Assembly (NCBI GenBank): GCA_029262455.1
Contig: JAJCZJ010000127.1
Location: 1 to 47,238, forward strand
DNA length: 47,238 nt
Direction of reading: 5' to 3'
Source: Deltaproteobacteria bacterium
GTDB taxonomy: Bacteria > Desulfobacterota > Binatia > HRBIN30 > CADEER01
The first letter of the stretch is position 1. Each line of letters starts with the position of its first letter. Shown here piece by piece: positions 22,516-32,237 of the stretch. A program made the translations under genes and the position numbers. The notes under the pieces are model-generated. The model had not been told where the DNA came from and made no database searches. It saw nothing but the letters and a program-made list of their open reading frames with translations.

Positions 22516-23541
22516 ATGGCGCGGGGTGTTCGCGTAGATGAATTGGTGCGGCGCCTCCGGCTTGAGACAAGCCGGAGCGCTACTGCCGTTGCGAACGCCG
22601 ACGAGAAGGCCAAACTGGTAGAGCTACTTCGCCGAACGCAGGACTTCTACTACGAGGACTATAACTGGCCGTTTCTCGACGTAATACGCCCCGTATCCCT
22701 GGTCAAAAATCAACGCTTTTATGCCCTGCCGTCAGACCTTCTTGTTGAGGGCGTTCAACAGCTCTGGGTAAAGAACGGCTCGGTATATGATCCCATAGAG
22801 CGGGGCATCACATTCGAGAACTACAACCAGTTCGACAGCATCAAAGGAACTGCCGCGACGGGGACCGTGACTGTCACGGGTGGGACTTCCGATCCTGGCG
22901 TTGACGAGATCACGTCGATCACCGTCAACTCGGTGGAGGTCCTAACCACCGCCGTAGATCACACCGGGGACAATACCACTACGGCCACCGCGATAGCAGC
23001 CCAGATCAACACAACTGTTAGCTCGCCCGAGTACACGGCCACGTCCAGTGGGGCGGTCGTTACGATCTCGTCGTCAGTCACAGCGGGGGCCGGCGCGAAC
23101 ACATTCGCCGTTGCGTCAACCGTGGGCGGGACAGTGACGGTGACAGATGTTGCTCTAGCTGGTGGTGTGGACGCGGACCAATCCAGCAACCCGCTGTCTT
23201 GGGAGATCATGGAAGACGACGAGACAGACGCCGTGGCGATCGAAATCTGGCCGGTTCCGTTCGAGGCGGACATTATCTACATCACCGGAAAGAGGGTGCT
23301 CAAAGCATTCTCCGCTGACGCAGATGTAGCGGACCTGGACGACACCTTACTTGTCTTGACTGCAGCCGCCGAGCTGCTGGCAAAATCAAAATCTGAAGAC
23401 GCAAAGATTAAAGCCAATGCAGCGCAAGCGCGTTACGTGAGGTTGAGGGGGCGCTATCAAGTAGGCTCACGGCCCATTCAGTTGCGCGGGCCAGCGCCGG
23501 GCGGAACGCCACACGGCGTTACCGTTCGCGTCAAGCGGTGA
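22516..23541 (+). CDS. Head-tail adaptor / tail tube A-like protein with inserted beta module
   Basis: 341 residues. The N-terminal half (LLRRTQDFYYEDYNWPFLDVIRPVSLVKNQRFYALPSDL) and the C-terminal helix region (DTLLVLTAAAELLAKSKSEDAKIKANAAQARYVRLRGRYQ) are those of the podovirus adaptor ring under the portal (T7 gp11-like place and pattern). Between them, residues about 115-230 are a Thr/Val/Gly-rich beta module of the form ITVNSVEVL...SSPEYTATSSGAVVTISS. A related module occurs in the neighbouring tube protein, so it was inserted as a unit. Confidence 0.75.
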   Translation: MARGVRVDELVRRLRLETSRSATAVANADEKAKLVELLRRTQDFYYEDYNWPFLDVIRPVSLVKNQRFYALPSDLLVEGVQQLWVKNGSVYDPIERGITFENYNQFDSIKGTAATGTVTVTGGTSDPGVDEITSITVNSVEVLTTAVDHTGDNTTTATAIAAQINTTVSSPEYTATSSGAVVTISSSVTAGAGANTFAVASTVGGTVTVTDVALAGGVDADQSSNPLSWEIMEDDETDAVAIEIWPVPFEADIIYITGKRVLKAFSADADVADLDDTLLVLTAAAELLAKSKSEDAKIKANAAQARYVRLRGRYQVGSRPIQLRGPAPGGTPHGVTVRVKR

Positions 23542-23547
23542 TAAGAC

Positions 23548-25953
23548 GTGTCGTACGTCTCCATTGATGATTTCAAACTCGGCATGGATACACGGAAGCC
23601 CAGGGTGTCGGGTGTTCCAGGCTCCCTGATCGAGTTGAAGAACGGGCACATAACCCGCGGCGCGCATATAACGCGCATGAAAAAATTCGTTTCAACCTAT
23701 GCGCTCCCGGCAGCGAAAACTTTCGGTTTCCACGGCCAGGGCCAGAACCTGTTTGTGTTTGGCGGGCTGGCCGAACCCGTAGGTCTGCCGGCCGGAACGA
23801 CGTACCAACGTCTGCAGCACAAGACCACTCCCACCACGGAGATCGCCAAAATTCTCGATACGGAGAATTTCGACGGTAAAATTTACGCCATCGCGGAGTT
23901 CACGGACGGCAACGTCTATCACTATTATGACGGCGCCCGCGTGACGGACTGGGATGACCTGGCGTCCGCAATTTCAAACAATGACACGGTTGCCGCGGCT
24001 CTATCGACACGGATTGATCTGGACCCGATGTTCGACAGCTCTGTCGCCGGTTCCGTCGTAACGATTACAGCCGCTACGGCTGGTGTCCCTTTTACAATAG
24101 ATGCGACGGCACAGAATTTCGGAACCGTAGACGACCAGCTTATCACCCTGGCGGAAGTGACGCCGAATAACTCCGGTATCGCGGAAGTGAAAGCCGCTGG
24201 CTCACTCACGGTGACAGGGGGGAGCGCCGGAACCGTCTTCACGGGCTCCGTAACACTAGCAAGCGGGGCCTCCGGGTCGGTTGATACTATCACGGTCAAT
24301 GGTGTCGATATACTGGGTGCTAGTGTTCCCTTTAACACCAGTCTGACGCAGACGGCCGCTGACGTAGCAGCCCAGTGTACAACCTTCAGTTCGTCTCCGG
24401 ATTACACCGTCACGTCGTCTGGAGCTGTCGTCACTATCAAGTCGCTGATAACCGCCGCCCCCAGCCCGAATGGTTTCGTAGTTGACGGGACATCCACAAC
24501 TATAACTCTAGGCAGCAAAGTCAATTTGACGGGCGGCGTCTATAACGCGCTGACAGCTCTGACTGTTGACGGCGTGTCAATCATCAATAGCGAAGTGGCG
24601 TTCAACAGCGATGATGCCCAAACCGCAGCCGACATAGCAACCTCGATCAACGCTAAGACAAGCAGCCCGAACTACACAGCTCTGGCAACCGGAACCGTCG
24701 TGGCGATTTCGGCTGTTGCGGGGTCCGGCTCTACTCCGAACGGGTTTGTTGTTTCTCGCTCGGTTGTCGGTGATATGACAGCGGGCACCGCGAATATGGC
24801 TGGAGGTTCAGCCGCCACCGGGCAAGTAAAACAGCAATGGACGGCAACGGTTTCGGGGACCTTTGAGGCGGTGGATGTTTTCACCATCACACTTAACGGG
24901 GAAGGTTTCACAGTTACGGGCAACGCAACGGGCACCGGCACGACCGCTGTAACTTGGAAGAAGAAAGTCTATGTGACCACGCTCAGCTTGTTATTTTTCT
25001 GCGGCCTCAATAACCCCACTGTCTGGGTGCAGGTTCCTGACCCCGCCGTAGCCTCGCAGACCGGAGCGGGCTTCATCAATTTCTCCAGCCAGGATAGCGG
25101 GTCTGAGGTTCTAACAGGGACCGGGGTTTATCAGGGTAACATCGCCGTTTTCTCGGAAGCTGTATCGCAGATCGAGTTCGTGGATGTTGACGAAACGGCG
25201 AACGCGCACCTGCACACGGTAAAAAATACAGGCACTCGGGCACACAAGAGCGTCGTGCAGTTCGGCAACAACGATCTGTTCTACCTGGACGAGGTAAGCG
25301 GCGTCCGATCCCTCCGGGCGAGGGACAGCTCTAACGCCCCGGAGACGGACGATGTGGGGACGCCGATCGACAGCCATATCCTAGCGTACCTAGAAACGAT
25401 TACGGACCAGCAGGTGATAGATAGCGTCGGCCTGATCGCGGAGGAAGGTCGGTACTGGCTAGCTATCAATGAGCGCATCTACGTCTACACGTTCTTCAAA
25501 AACTCGAAGATCAGTGCCTGGTCATTCTACGAACCTGGCCTTGGCCAGATAGACGAAATGGTGCGGATTAGAAAAAACATTTACGTGCGCGCAGGAGACA
25601 CGATTTATCAGTACGGCGGCAGCGCTGGCACGACGTATCCAGGCGCCGCGGAGACCCCCATATCTGTCAAATTGCCGTTTATGGATCTAGGCAAGGCCGG
25701 GCACGAAAAAACGCTGGACGGTTTTGGCATGGGCGCTCTCAACGAATGGGACATTGAGGTGCTGCCAGACCCCGACGACGAAACCAAGAAGGGCGCGCAG
25801 TTCACAGTCTCCGGCACGACATACCCAGACGACAAAGTGGGCGGTCAGTCTATGCGTACAACCCATTTTGCTATGGATCTTTCGTGCTCCGCCGCCGGCA
25901 ACGCGGAGCTGTACAATCTGGTCTCCTTCTACACGCTGGACGAGACCGATTGA
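23548..25953 (+). CDS. Tail tube B-like protein with beta modules (801 aa)
   Basis: GTG start. The N-terminus (MSYVSIDDFKLGMDTRKPRVSGVPGSLIELKNGHITRG) and the segments VYHYYDGARVTDWDDL and QFGNNDLFYLDEVSGVRSLR fit T7 gp12-type tail tube/nozzle proteins. Residues about 225-430 hold two copies of the module also found in the adaptor (TVNGVDIL...QTAADVAAQ...SSPDYTVTSSGAVVTIKS, then TVDGVSII...QTAADIATSIN...SSPNYTALATGTVVAIS). The C-terminal part closes the propeller/nozzle domain. The stop overlaps the next ATG (TGATG). Confidence 0.75.
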   Translation: MSYVSIDDFKLGMDTRKPRVSGVPGSLIELKNGHITRGAHITRMKKFVSTYALPAAKTFGFHGQGQNLFVFGGLAEPVGLPAGTTYQRLQHKTTPTTEIAKILDTENFDGKIYAIAEFTDGNVYHYYDGARVTDWDDLASAISNNDTVAAALSTRIDLDPMFDSSVAGSVVTITAATAGVPFTIDATAQNFGTVDDQLITLAEVTPNNSGIAEVKAAGSLTVTGGSAGTVFTGSVTLASGASGSVDTITVNGVDILGASVPFNTSLTQTAADVAAQCTTFSSSPDYTVTSSGAVVTIKSLITAAPSPNGFVVDGTSTTITLGSKVNLTGGVYNALTALTVDGVSIINSEVAFNSDDAQTAADIATSINAKTSSPNYTALATGTVVAISAVAGSGSTPNGFVVSRSVVGDMTAGTANMAGGSAATGQVKQQWTATVSGTFEAVDVFTITLNGEGFTVTGNATGTGTTAVTWKKKVYVTTLSLLFFCGLNNPTVWVQVPDPAVASQTGAGFINFSSQDSGSEVLTGTGVYQGNIAVFSEAVSQIEFVDVDETANAHLHTVKNTGTRAHKSVVQFGNNDLFYLDEVSGVRSLRARDSSNAPETDDVGTPIDSHILAYLETITDQQVIDSVGLIAEEGRYWLAINERIYVYTFFKNSKISAWSFYEPGLGQIDEMVRIRKNIYVRAGDTIYQYGGSAGTTYPGAAETPISVKLPFMDLGKAGHEKTLDGFGMGALNEWDIEVLPDPDDETKKGAQFTVSGTTYPDDKVGGQSMRTTHFAMDLSCSAAGNAELYNLVSFYTLDETD

Positions 25954-26429
25954 TGTTCAGAATAGGCCCATACGAGAAGGAAGCCGTTCTCCATATATGC
26001 TCGAATTTGCGCCCCCAGGACGAGCGGGAACTAGCCTGCACGAACGAGAATTTCAGCCCTGAGTTGTTGGCTATTAAGTGTATGCTTTTGAAGGACTTTC
26101 TTGCTGTTGCCTACGACGGCGGAGAGCCGGTGGCCGTGATCGGGACCATGAAGATCCACCCCACCTTGTGGGCGGCTTACATGTTTGCGACCCCCAGGTT
26201 CCCCGTGATAGGCTTGCCAATGACGCGGTGGACGCGCCGGGTCTACATTCCAGCCCTGCGGGCGCTGGGAGCCAAGCGGATCGAGGCACGCTCGATAGAG
26301 GGCCACACCGAGGCCCACCGCTGGATGAAAGCAGCCGGAGCCAAAGAAGAATGTCCAGTCCCATGCGTCGGCATGGGCGGGGAGAATTTTGTGCAGTTTG
26401 TGTACCTGTGGGAAGAGGATAGCCGCTAA
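25953..26429 (+). CDS. gp13-like protein with GNAT-like fold (158 aa)
   Basis: The ATG at 25953 overlaps the previous TGA. The sequence (SPELLAIKCMLLKDFLAVAYDGGEPVAVIGTMKIHPTLWAAYMFATPRFP, then RVYIPALRALGAKRIEARSIEGHTEAHRWMKAAGA) has the strand-helix order of acetyltransferase-like phage proteins of the T7 gp13/DUF2833 type. These sit between tail tube and internal virion genes in many podoviruses. No clear acetyl-CoA loop is seen, so a structural or assembly role is more likely than catalysis. Confidence 0.65.
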   Translation: MFRIGPYEKEAVLHICSNLRPQDERELACTNENFSPELLAIKCMLLKDFLAVAYDGGEPVAVIGTMKIHPTLWAAYMFATPRFPVIGLPMTRWTRRVYIPALRALGAKRIEARSIEGHTEAHRWMKAAGAKEECPVPCVGMGGENFVQFVYLWEEDSR

Positions 26430-27034
26430 TGTGCTTCATGGGCGGAGGCGGACCAGATCCGGCTGAGACAGCTCGTCAGCAAGAGATCGCTAGGGCTGCC
26501 CGCGTCGAGGAAGGCACGCAGTCCATCAATGAGCAGTTCGCGAAGTTTGATGACCCGTTTTTTGAGGGGATAGAAAAGAGCGCGCTGGACTTCTTCAATC
26601 CGCAAGTCACCGACCAGTTCAACAGTACCCGGGAAGCTCTTACGAAGAGCCTGGCCCGAAATGGAAATCTGGACGGAAGTGTCGGCGCTAGAGGGCTCGG
26701 GGACCTAACCAAGGCTTTCACAACGGAGCAGGCGAACGTCGGTGAGAAAGCGCTTAATATATCCAGAGACGCGCGAGCCAATGTCGAGAAGAACCGTGCA
26801 AATTTGATCCGGGATTTATCTGGTACGGCGGACCCGTTTGCTGCTGCTAATGCTGCCGCTGCATCGGCGGCTGCCCTTTCCAGACCGCCCGAGTTTTCGC
26901 CTATCGCCGATCTGTTCTCTAAATTTATTGATATCGGCGCAACGCAGGTTGTTGGGGCGAACCGCGGCTTCAAGAACCCAGCCAGCACTTTGTTTGGCTC
27001 GGGTTCCTCCGGCAGCACAACTTTTGTGCCTTGA
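26429..27034 (+). CDS. Internal virion protein (201 aa)
   Basis: Overlaps the previous stop by 1 bp (TAATG). It has a Gly-rich N-terminus (MCFMGGGGPDPAETARQQEIARAARVEEG), a helical middle with Asn/Arg-rich stretches, and an Ala-rich hydrophobic patch (AAANAAAASAAALS) near residue 140. The length and order fit the small ejection proteins that precede the gp14-like gene. Function by position only. Confidence 0.6.
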   Translation: MCFMGGGGPDPAETARQQEIARAARVEEGTQSINEQFAKFDDPFFEGIEKSALDFFNPQVTDQFNSTREALTKSLARNGNLDGSVGARGLGDLTKAFTTEQANVGEKALNISRDARANVEKNRANLIRDLSGTADPFAAANAAAASAAALSRPPEFSPIADLFSKFIDIGATQVVGANRGFKNPASTLFGSGSSGSTTFVP

Positions 27035-27040
27035 TGAACC

Positions 27041-27688
27041 ATGTGTGACCCAACCGGCATCACTCCACTGATGATTAGCCTGGCCCTGACAGCGGCCAGT
27101 ACCGCGTTGTCGGCGCAGGCTGCAAAAAAGGTGGAGAAGAAGCGCAATAATGCTATCAGCGCAGAAACCGCGCGGCAGGATGGGTTGCAAAAGCGCAGCA
27201 TCGCCGCGCTTAAAAACACGCAGGAAGAGTTCACCCCAGAGAAACAGCAAGAGGGGATAGACAGAGCAGGGGAAGAGCGCTCGCAGCGCTTGCTGGAGAA
27301 TACTGTAGGGAGCACGGACACAACGTCGAGCCTGACCGGCAGCGCCCCAAAGATCGTGCAAGATACCGCCGCTCAGCAGCTCTCCAAGGGACTGGCTGAA
27401 GGTAAGGGATTTGCCAAGCGTCTAGGAAAGGCCGGAGCTTTTGGCGAGCAACAGTTCGGCAATAACATTCGTCTTGGTCGCCTGGGTGAAGAAATCAACA
27501 GGTTCGGGCGAGACAGTTTTAACAGCGCTCAAATTCTGCCGACCGAACTAGCCGGCGCGAACCAAGCGGGCGCTAAGCTCGGGTTCTTCGCGGACACGCT
27601 GGGCGCCGCCGGTTCGGCGTTTAACGCGGCTAGCGCGACTAGCGGCGGCGGGGCTGGCTCGAAACTGTTCGCGCCGGGGAGACCATAA
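27041..27688 (+). CDS. Internal virion protein B, gp14-like (215 aa)
   Basis: Starts MCDPTGITPLMISLALTAASTALSAQAAKKVEKKR. This pairs an MCDP start and hydrophobic N-terminal segment with a long helical charged body, as in T7 gp14-type ejection proteins that insert in the outer membrane during DNA entry. The C-terminus is Gly/Ala-rich. It shares the Met-Cys start with its neighbour at 26429. Confidence 0.65.
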   Translation: MCDPTGITPLMISLALTAASTALSAQAAKKVEKKRNNAISAETARQDGLQKRSIAALKNTQEEFTPEKQQEGIDRAGEERSQRLLENTVGSTDTTSSLTGSAPKIVQDTAAQQLSKGLAEGKGFAKRLGKAGAFGEQQFGNNIRLGRLGEEINRFGRDSFNSAQILPTELAGANQAGAKLGFFADTLGAAGSAFNAASATSGGGAGSKLFAPGRP

Positions 27689-29269
27689 ATGGCACAGCGT
27701 TTAGGAAACCCTTTTCAGGCGCAGACGCAGCTCGGGCAGTCTATATCGAATTTGGGCGCCGCAATTTTTGGGGGTCGGCAATCCCCAAGCGAGATAGAAA
27801 AACAAGATGCAGAGACAGCGCTGCTACGAGCGCGCACTAATAGTTTGGAGAACAAGGCGAGACTGGATGCGGCGGCACTAACCGGTCAGCAGACTATCGC
27901 CACTCTACTCGGGCAGGTGCCGGATCAGAGGCGAGCGACGGTGGCTCCGGTCGTGGACCCTGGTGTTGCCGGCCCTGCCCGGGCACTCGCCGCCACCGGA
28001 GCTGAGAACATCCGCGGTGACGCGCGACAATCACTAGGCGATCTGCCGGCAAAACTAGCCTCTGCTGGTGCGTCATTTACGGACAGCCCGGATAAGCTGG
28101 CTGACCTGTTTAGGTTCATGCAGGCCAACAGCCCTGGTGTGTCGGACAACGATGTTATCCGCGCGGCTGCCGGTGCTGGGACGTTTATCGGCAAGGATCA
28201 GGCTGCTAGCTTGCCGGGCCAGGATCGCGTGCGCGCTGATAACGTGGCCGGTGACATTGCTGTCAACGACGCTAAGCCGCGCACTCTGTCTCAGGTTCAA
28301 GCTGAGGCTTTCAATAGATTAGACCCGGGGACGCAGGCTACCACGGTCGGCCCGTCCCTCACGGAAGTACAGGGCAGCTTCGCGAACAAGAACGTGGATA
28401 ACATTGATGGTCTATCACCCGCGAACCAGAGCTTTATAAGCGCGCAACCAACAACTCCGGCACCGCGCAATTACGCCACACCTGATGGCGCTCGCGGCAT
28501 AACCCGTGATGGTATAACAGACGCGCAGACAGGTGCAGAAATTCCGCCCGGCTCTTCTGTCTTCAGCGGCCAGGTGCAAGCTGGTGATGCCGGTAGCCTG
28601 GCCGGCACAGACGACGCTGAGAACAGAAAGACCAGGGCAGGAGTTTTCGAGGGCCGTGTAAAAGCAAAGCAGGCACTCGGGATTATCGGCGAGCTAGATC
28701 AAATAACAGCCAGAGACGGAGCCGCCTTGGCGCTGGGAGGGATAGGCGGTATCGCAGCGCGCGTCAGTGGTTTGCGTAGCCAAGCAGAGGCTCTATTTAA
28801 GGCCGAAGGTGTGGCTATTGAGACCACACTTGACCAGGAATTGTTTGCAGATCAATTGCAGGCTCTGGGGGCTCGCAGCGCCGAAGCCAAGTCAGCTATT
28901 ATGGACCTGGCATTCTCAATTGCCACCGCTCGCGAAGGCGGGCGCTTGACGGACCAGGATATCGCGCGTGCTCTTGAGACACTAGGCGCCAGCTATAGCG
29001 ACCCGGCATTGTTCCGCATTGCGCTGAGACGCACCGCAGAAAGAATTGTTCGGGATGAGCAAATAACACGGCAAACTGTTTTGGAAAGTGTTGCCAACAA
29101 CCCCAACGCATTCCCCAACATTCGGTCTCTCACGGATCTGGCTAACCCAATGGGGGTGGACCCAGATCAAACAAGAGCCGACCGGGTGCCAGACGGCGGT
29201 AACAGCGGAGTTATCACCCTGGAGGTAGAGCGCGGACCTGACGGAAAACTACGAGCTTTGCCAAAATAA
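27689..29269 (+). CDS. Internal virion / ejection protein (526 aa)
   Basis: The ATG directly follows the previous stop. A long, mainly helical, Ala/Gln/Asp-rich protein (IEKQDAETALLRARTNSLENKARLDAAALTGQQ at the N-terminus). A proline/glycine-rich middle precedes a more ordered region (LGIIGELDQITARDGAALALGGIGGIAARVSGLRSQAEALFK, about residues 325-385). It sits in the gp15-like place. No lytic transglycosylase motif was found. The stop overlaps the next ATG (AATAATGG). Confidence 0.65.
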   Translation: MAQRLGNPFQAQTQLGQSISNLGAAIFGGRQSPSEIEKQDAETALLRARTNSLENKARLDAAALTGQQTIATLLGQVPDQRRATVAPVVDPGVAGPARALAATGAENIRGDARQSLGDLPAKLASAGASFTDSPDKLADLFRFMQANSPGVSDNDVIRAAAGAGTFIGKDQAASLPGQDRVRADNVAGDIAVNDAKPRTLSQVQAEAFNRLDPGTQATTVGPSLTEVQGSFANKNVDNIDGLSPANQSFISAQPTTPAPRNYATPDGARGITRDGITDAQTGAEIPPGSSVFSGQVQAGDAGSLAGTDDAENRKTRAGVFEGRVKAKQALGIIGELDQITARDGAALALGGIGGIAARVSGLRSQAEALFKAEGVAIETTLDQELFADQLQALGARSAEAKSAIMDLAFSIATAREGGRLTDQDIARALETLGASYSDPALFRIALRRTAERIVRDEQITRQTVLESVANNPNAFPNIRSLTDLANPMGVDPDQTRADRVPDGGNSGVITLEVERGPDGKLRALPK

Positions 29270-32157
29270 TGGCCCGGTTTCGGATCAAAACGCGGTCGGG
29301 CCCAACCGTAGAAATTGGTGCGCCCGATGACGCCACACCCGAGGAACTCGCAGAGCTGGCGGAAAGCGCCGCGGCCGAGAGTATGAACCTCAAACCGGCG
29401 GGGGGAGAGCCCACTTCGTTCGCCGGTATTCCCGAACCAATTAAACCGCCGCGCGAGCTACCTGAACAACGAACCTTCAGCGTGCCAGAGACGCCGAGGA
29501 TGAACCCAATTCTAAGGCAGATGATACCTGGTGCCAATTTAGTCGGCGAAGAGACGGCCGCGGGTCTAAACCGGACCTTGCTGGGCGCCGGCAGAAACGC
29601 CGTCGTTGGCCTGGGGCGGCTGCCATTTGATCTGGTGACAGACCCGCTGGGGATAACGGACAACAAGGGAGAGCGGTTGTCTCGGTTGATCCCCACAGTC
29701 AATACCGAGCCCACCAGCGTTTTCGGTCAGGATGTTGACATCGAAAAAATGGGACAAGACGTTCTGCCGTTCCTGGTCGGCGGTATGTCCGGCGCACGGG
29801 GTGGGCTGAAAATAGCGGGCGAGGGGGCGGGTCTTCTCAAGAAGGGTTTGGCTGCGCTAACCGGGGCAGCCGCGGGAGATGCGGCTGTCGTAGATCCGTC
29901 GCAAAATGCCGGCACGATTGGTGATCTTCTGAAGCAGATGTTCTCGGTGGACACCCCGACAACTCGGCAACCGGGTGACAACGCGGCTACAACACGGCTG
30001 CGACAGGGTGTTGACGCAGGAGCCGCCGGGATTGCTCTCTCGCCACTCGCTACCGTCGCTCGGGGCGCTGGTAAGGTCACGAACCTGGTTCGGAAGAATT
30101 TCACCAAAGCCGGCCAGGAAGATATCGTCGGCCAGGGCCTGAAGGCGGTTGTCGAGGAAACCGGCGGCAACGTGAAGCAGACCATCAAGAATATTGACGA
30201 CACGCAAAGCCAGACTGCCGGCACCGGGTTCAAGCCGACAACAGCCCAGGCGTCGAACGATACAGGGCTGATCGGCTTGCAGCGGGATCAGATTGCTACT
30301 GACCCACTGCTGGCAAAGCGGACAGGCGAACAGGACCTCGCCATATCACGGCAGGTTGAGGACGTGACCGGCCCTGCCGGTGACAGCGCCGCTCGCCGGG
30401 CAGACGCGGCGGTAGCCCAGGACAAGCTGCGGGCGATAAACGAGGGTAAAACCAAAGCAGCCGAGGACGCCGCCGGTACGGCGGAGCAAGCTACCAAGAG
30501 AGCAGAAGATACCCTGTCCGGTGAGAAAGAGGCGTTCGGCGATCTGCGAGGGACTGGTGCCGCCGAAGACGCTAGCGCGACCATTGACGATACCCTGTCC
30601 GGTGAAGTCAAAACCCAATCGGCCAAGAAGCGCCAGAAGTTCAACGCGATCGATCCCGCCGGCACCGTGGAGGTGCCAGAGAGCCTGGACGCGCTCAGCC
30701 AGGCCGCTGACGATATCTTACAAGACGTTGGCCGGCTCGCCGATGGTGACGCCGTACCGTCCAGTGTGCTGCAAGATATCAAGCGCCTCGTACCGGAGAG
30801 CGCGGCCGACGACGCCGCCAAGGGCGCCGACGACGCGGCCGAGGAAATCCCACCACTGACATTCAAAGAGTTGCAGGAGCTGCGCCCACGTCTGTCGGAT
30901 GCTATTCGCCAAGCTGGGGATCAAGGCAAGGGCAAGCTGGCGGAGAACCTGTCCAAGCTGAAGGACGTTGTAAGCGACGAAACAAAACGTCTGGCAGCCG
31001 AGGGCACACCCGCTGGTGCGCGCGCCAAGGAAGCCAATCGGTTTTTCAAAGACGAGTTCGCGCCGAAGTTCCGTCAAGGGGAGGGGGAGAAGTTCGCTGC
31101 ATCCGTGCGGAAGGGAACCAACGTCCCGACGCGCACCGCCACCAAGTTCATCAAGCCGAACAACCAGGGTGGCAGGGAGAGCGCGCAGCAGCTCAAGCGT
31201 ATTCTAGCCGATGCCCCGAACCCGCAAGCAGCGGAAGTAAAGGTGCGCGAATATTTTGTTGGCCGGCTGGTGGAGATGACAGCCGGCGACGTGAGCAAGG
31301 CGAAAATCACTCGGTTCATCGAGCGCCACAGCGAAGCGCTGAAAGAGTTCCCGGATGCCCGCCAAGAACTCTTCGCCATGCGTAACCGCTTCGGCAAGAG
31401 TGAGAAGGCCGTGAATGAAGCAGACGCGGTGCTGAAGAAAGCGCTCGCCGATCAGAAGGAAACGGCGCAGAGCGTGAAGGACATGGCGGCTACGCGGTTC
31501 TTCATCGAGAAGGACCCGGTGACTGCCGTAAACCAGATTATGAAATCCAGCAACCCGGAAGTGGAGATGCGTAAGCTGCTGCGCGAGACGCGCGCCGATC
31601 CAACCGGCCAAGCCCGGAAGGGCGTGCAGGCCGCTATCGGTGAGTGGTTCCAGCAGACTGCACGCAACACGGCCACCCCGGAGAACTTCGGTCAGGTATT
31701 CCGGGCGGACGCTGACAAGTTCAGCAAGCTGATGCGCGAGGGCAGCCCGAGCCGTGCCGCCCTGGAACAGGCGTTTACACCCGAGGAACTAGTCACCCTG
31801 GAGAAGGCTCGAAAGCTGCTGCTGATCCAAAACCGGGCTACGGTTCCCGGGCGCAGCGGGGCCGCGGGTCTGGCGGACGCGGCAGCCATTGCCGATCGGG
31901 GCCGCATCTTCTCTGCCGCCCTGTTTGGCATCGTTAAGGGTCGGGGTATCTTCACCCTGTCCAAGCTGGGCCTGCGGGCCACGGGGCAGGACCCTGTGAA
32001 GGCGTCTATGGACCTGCTGAGAAAGGCCCTGCTGGAGCCTGATCTGGCTAAGGCCCTGATGAAGAGGGTGGACGATAAGCCAGCCCTGGAGCGCCTAAAC
32101 GCCTTCCTGGGCTCGAATATTGTGTCTGAAGCAGGCCCGGACGACGAAGAAAATTAG
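29269..32157 (+). CDS. Large internal virion / ejection protein (962 aa)
   Basis: Largest gene of the window, in the gp16-like place at the end of the virion module. The N-terminus (MARFRIKTRSGPTVEIGAPDDATPEELAEL) is of a type often seen at the start of podovirus ejection proteins. A hydrophobic glycine-rich region follows at about 165-270. The rest is a long run of charged helices, with a basic C-terminal third. No peptidoglycan hydrolase motif is evident, unlike T7 gp16. The function is inferred from order and composition. Confidence 0.7.
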   Translation: MARFRIKTRSGPTVEIGAPDDATPEELAELAESAAAESMNLKPAGGEPTSFAGIPEPIKPPRELPEQRTFSVPETPRMNPILRQMIPGANLVGEETAAGLNRTLLGAGRNAVVGLGRLPFDLVTDPLGITDNKGERLSRLIPTVNTEPTSVFGQDVDIEKMGQDVLPFLVGGMSGARGGLKIAGEGAGLLKKGLAALTGAAAGDAAVVDPSQNAGTIGDLLKQMFSVDTPTTRQPGDNAATTRLRQGVDAGAAGIALSPLATVARGAGKVTNLVRKNFTKAGQEDIVGQGLKAVVEETGGNVKQTIKNIDDTQSQTAGTGFKPTTAQASNDTGLIGLQRDQIATDPLLAKRTGEQDLAISRQVEDVTGPAGDSAARRADAAVAQDKLRAINEGKTKAAEDAAGTAEQATKRAEDTLSGEKEAFGDLRGTGAAEDASATIDDTLSGEVKTQSAKKRQKFNAIDPAGTVEVPESLDALSQAADDILQDVGRLADGDAVPSSVLQDIKRLVPESAADDAAKGADDAAEEIPPLTFKELQELRPRLSDAIRQAGDQGKGKLAENLSKLKDVVSDETKRLAAEGTPAGARAKEANRFFKDEFAPKFRQGEGEKFAASVRKGTNVPTRTATKFIKPNNQGGRESAQQLKRILADAPNPQAAEVKVREYFVGRLVEMTAGDVSKAKITRFIERHSEALKEFPDARQELFAMRNRFGKSEKAVNEADAVLKKALADQKETAQSVKDMAATRFFIEKDPVTAVNQIMKSSNPEVEMRKLLRETRADPTGQARKGVQAAIGEWFQQTARNTATPENFGQVFRADADKFSKLMREGSPSRAALEQAFTPEELVTLEKARKLLLIQNRATVPGRSGAAGLADAAAIADRGRIFSAALFGIVKGRGIFTLSKLGLRATGQDPVKASMDLLRKALLEPDLAKALMKRVDDKPALERLNAFLGSNIVSEAGPDDEEN

Positions 32158-32176
32158 CTAGCCCACGATTTGGGGG

Positions 32177-32228
32177 TTGGTTTCCTGCTGTCTGTTCTGT
32201 AGGATATGTAGGAAGATATTAACCGACA
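32177..32228 (+). promoter_or_regulatory. Promoter with TGTAGGA direct repeats (late accessory/lysis operon)
   Basis: TTGGTT (32177-32182) and TAGGAT (32200-32205) are 17 bp apart, a plausible sigma70-type promoter. TGTAGGA occurs at 32198-32204, covering the -10 box, and again at 32207-32213, 9 bp later. An inverted ACCGACA lies at 32222-32228, just before the ribosome site. The overlap with the -10 suggests a repressor site. Confidence 0.55.
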
Positions 32229-32237
32229 GGAGACGAC

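Noticed and set aside
29269-32157. Lytic transglycosylase activity in the largest ejection protein
   Set aside because: No recognisable SLT-type catalytic motif could be seen in the sequence.
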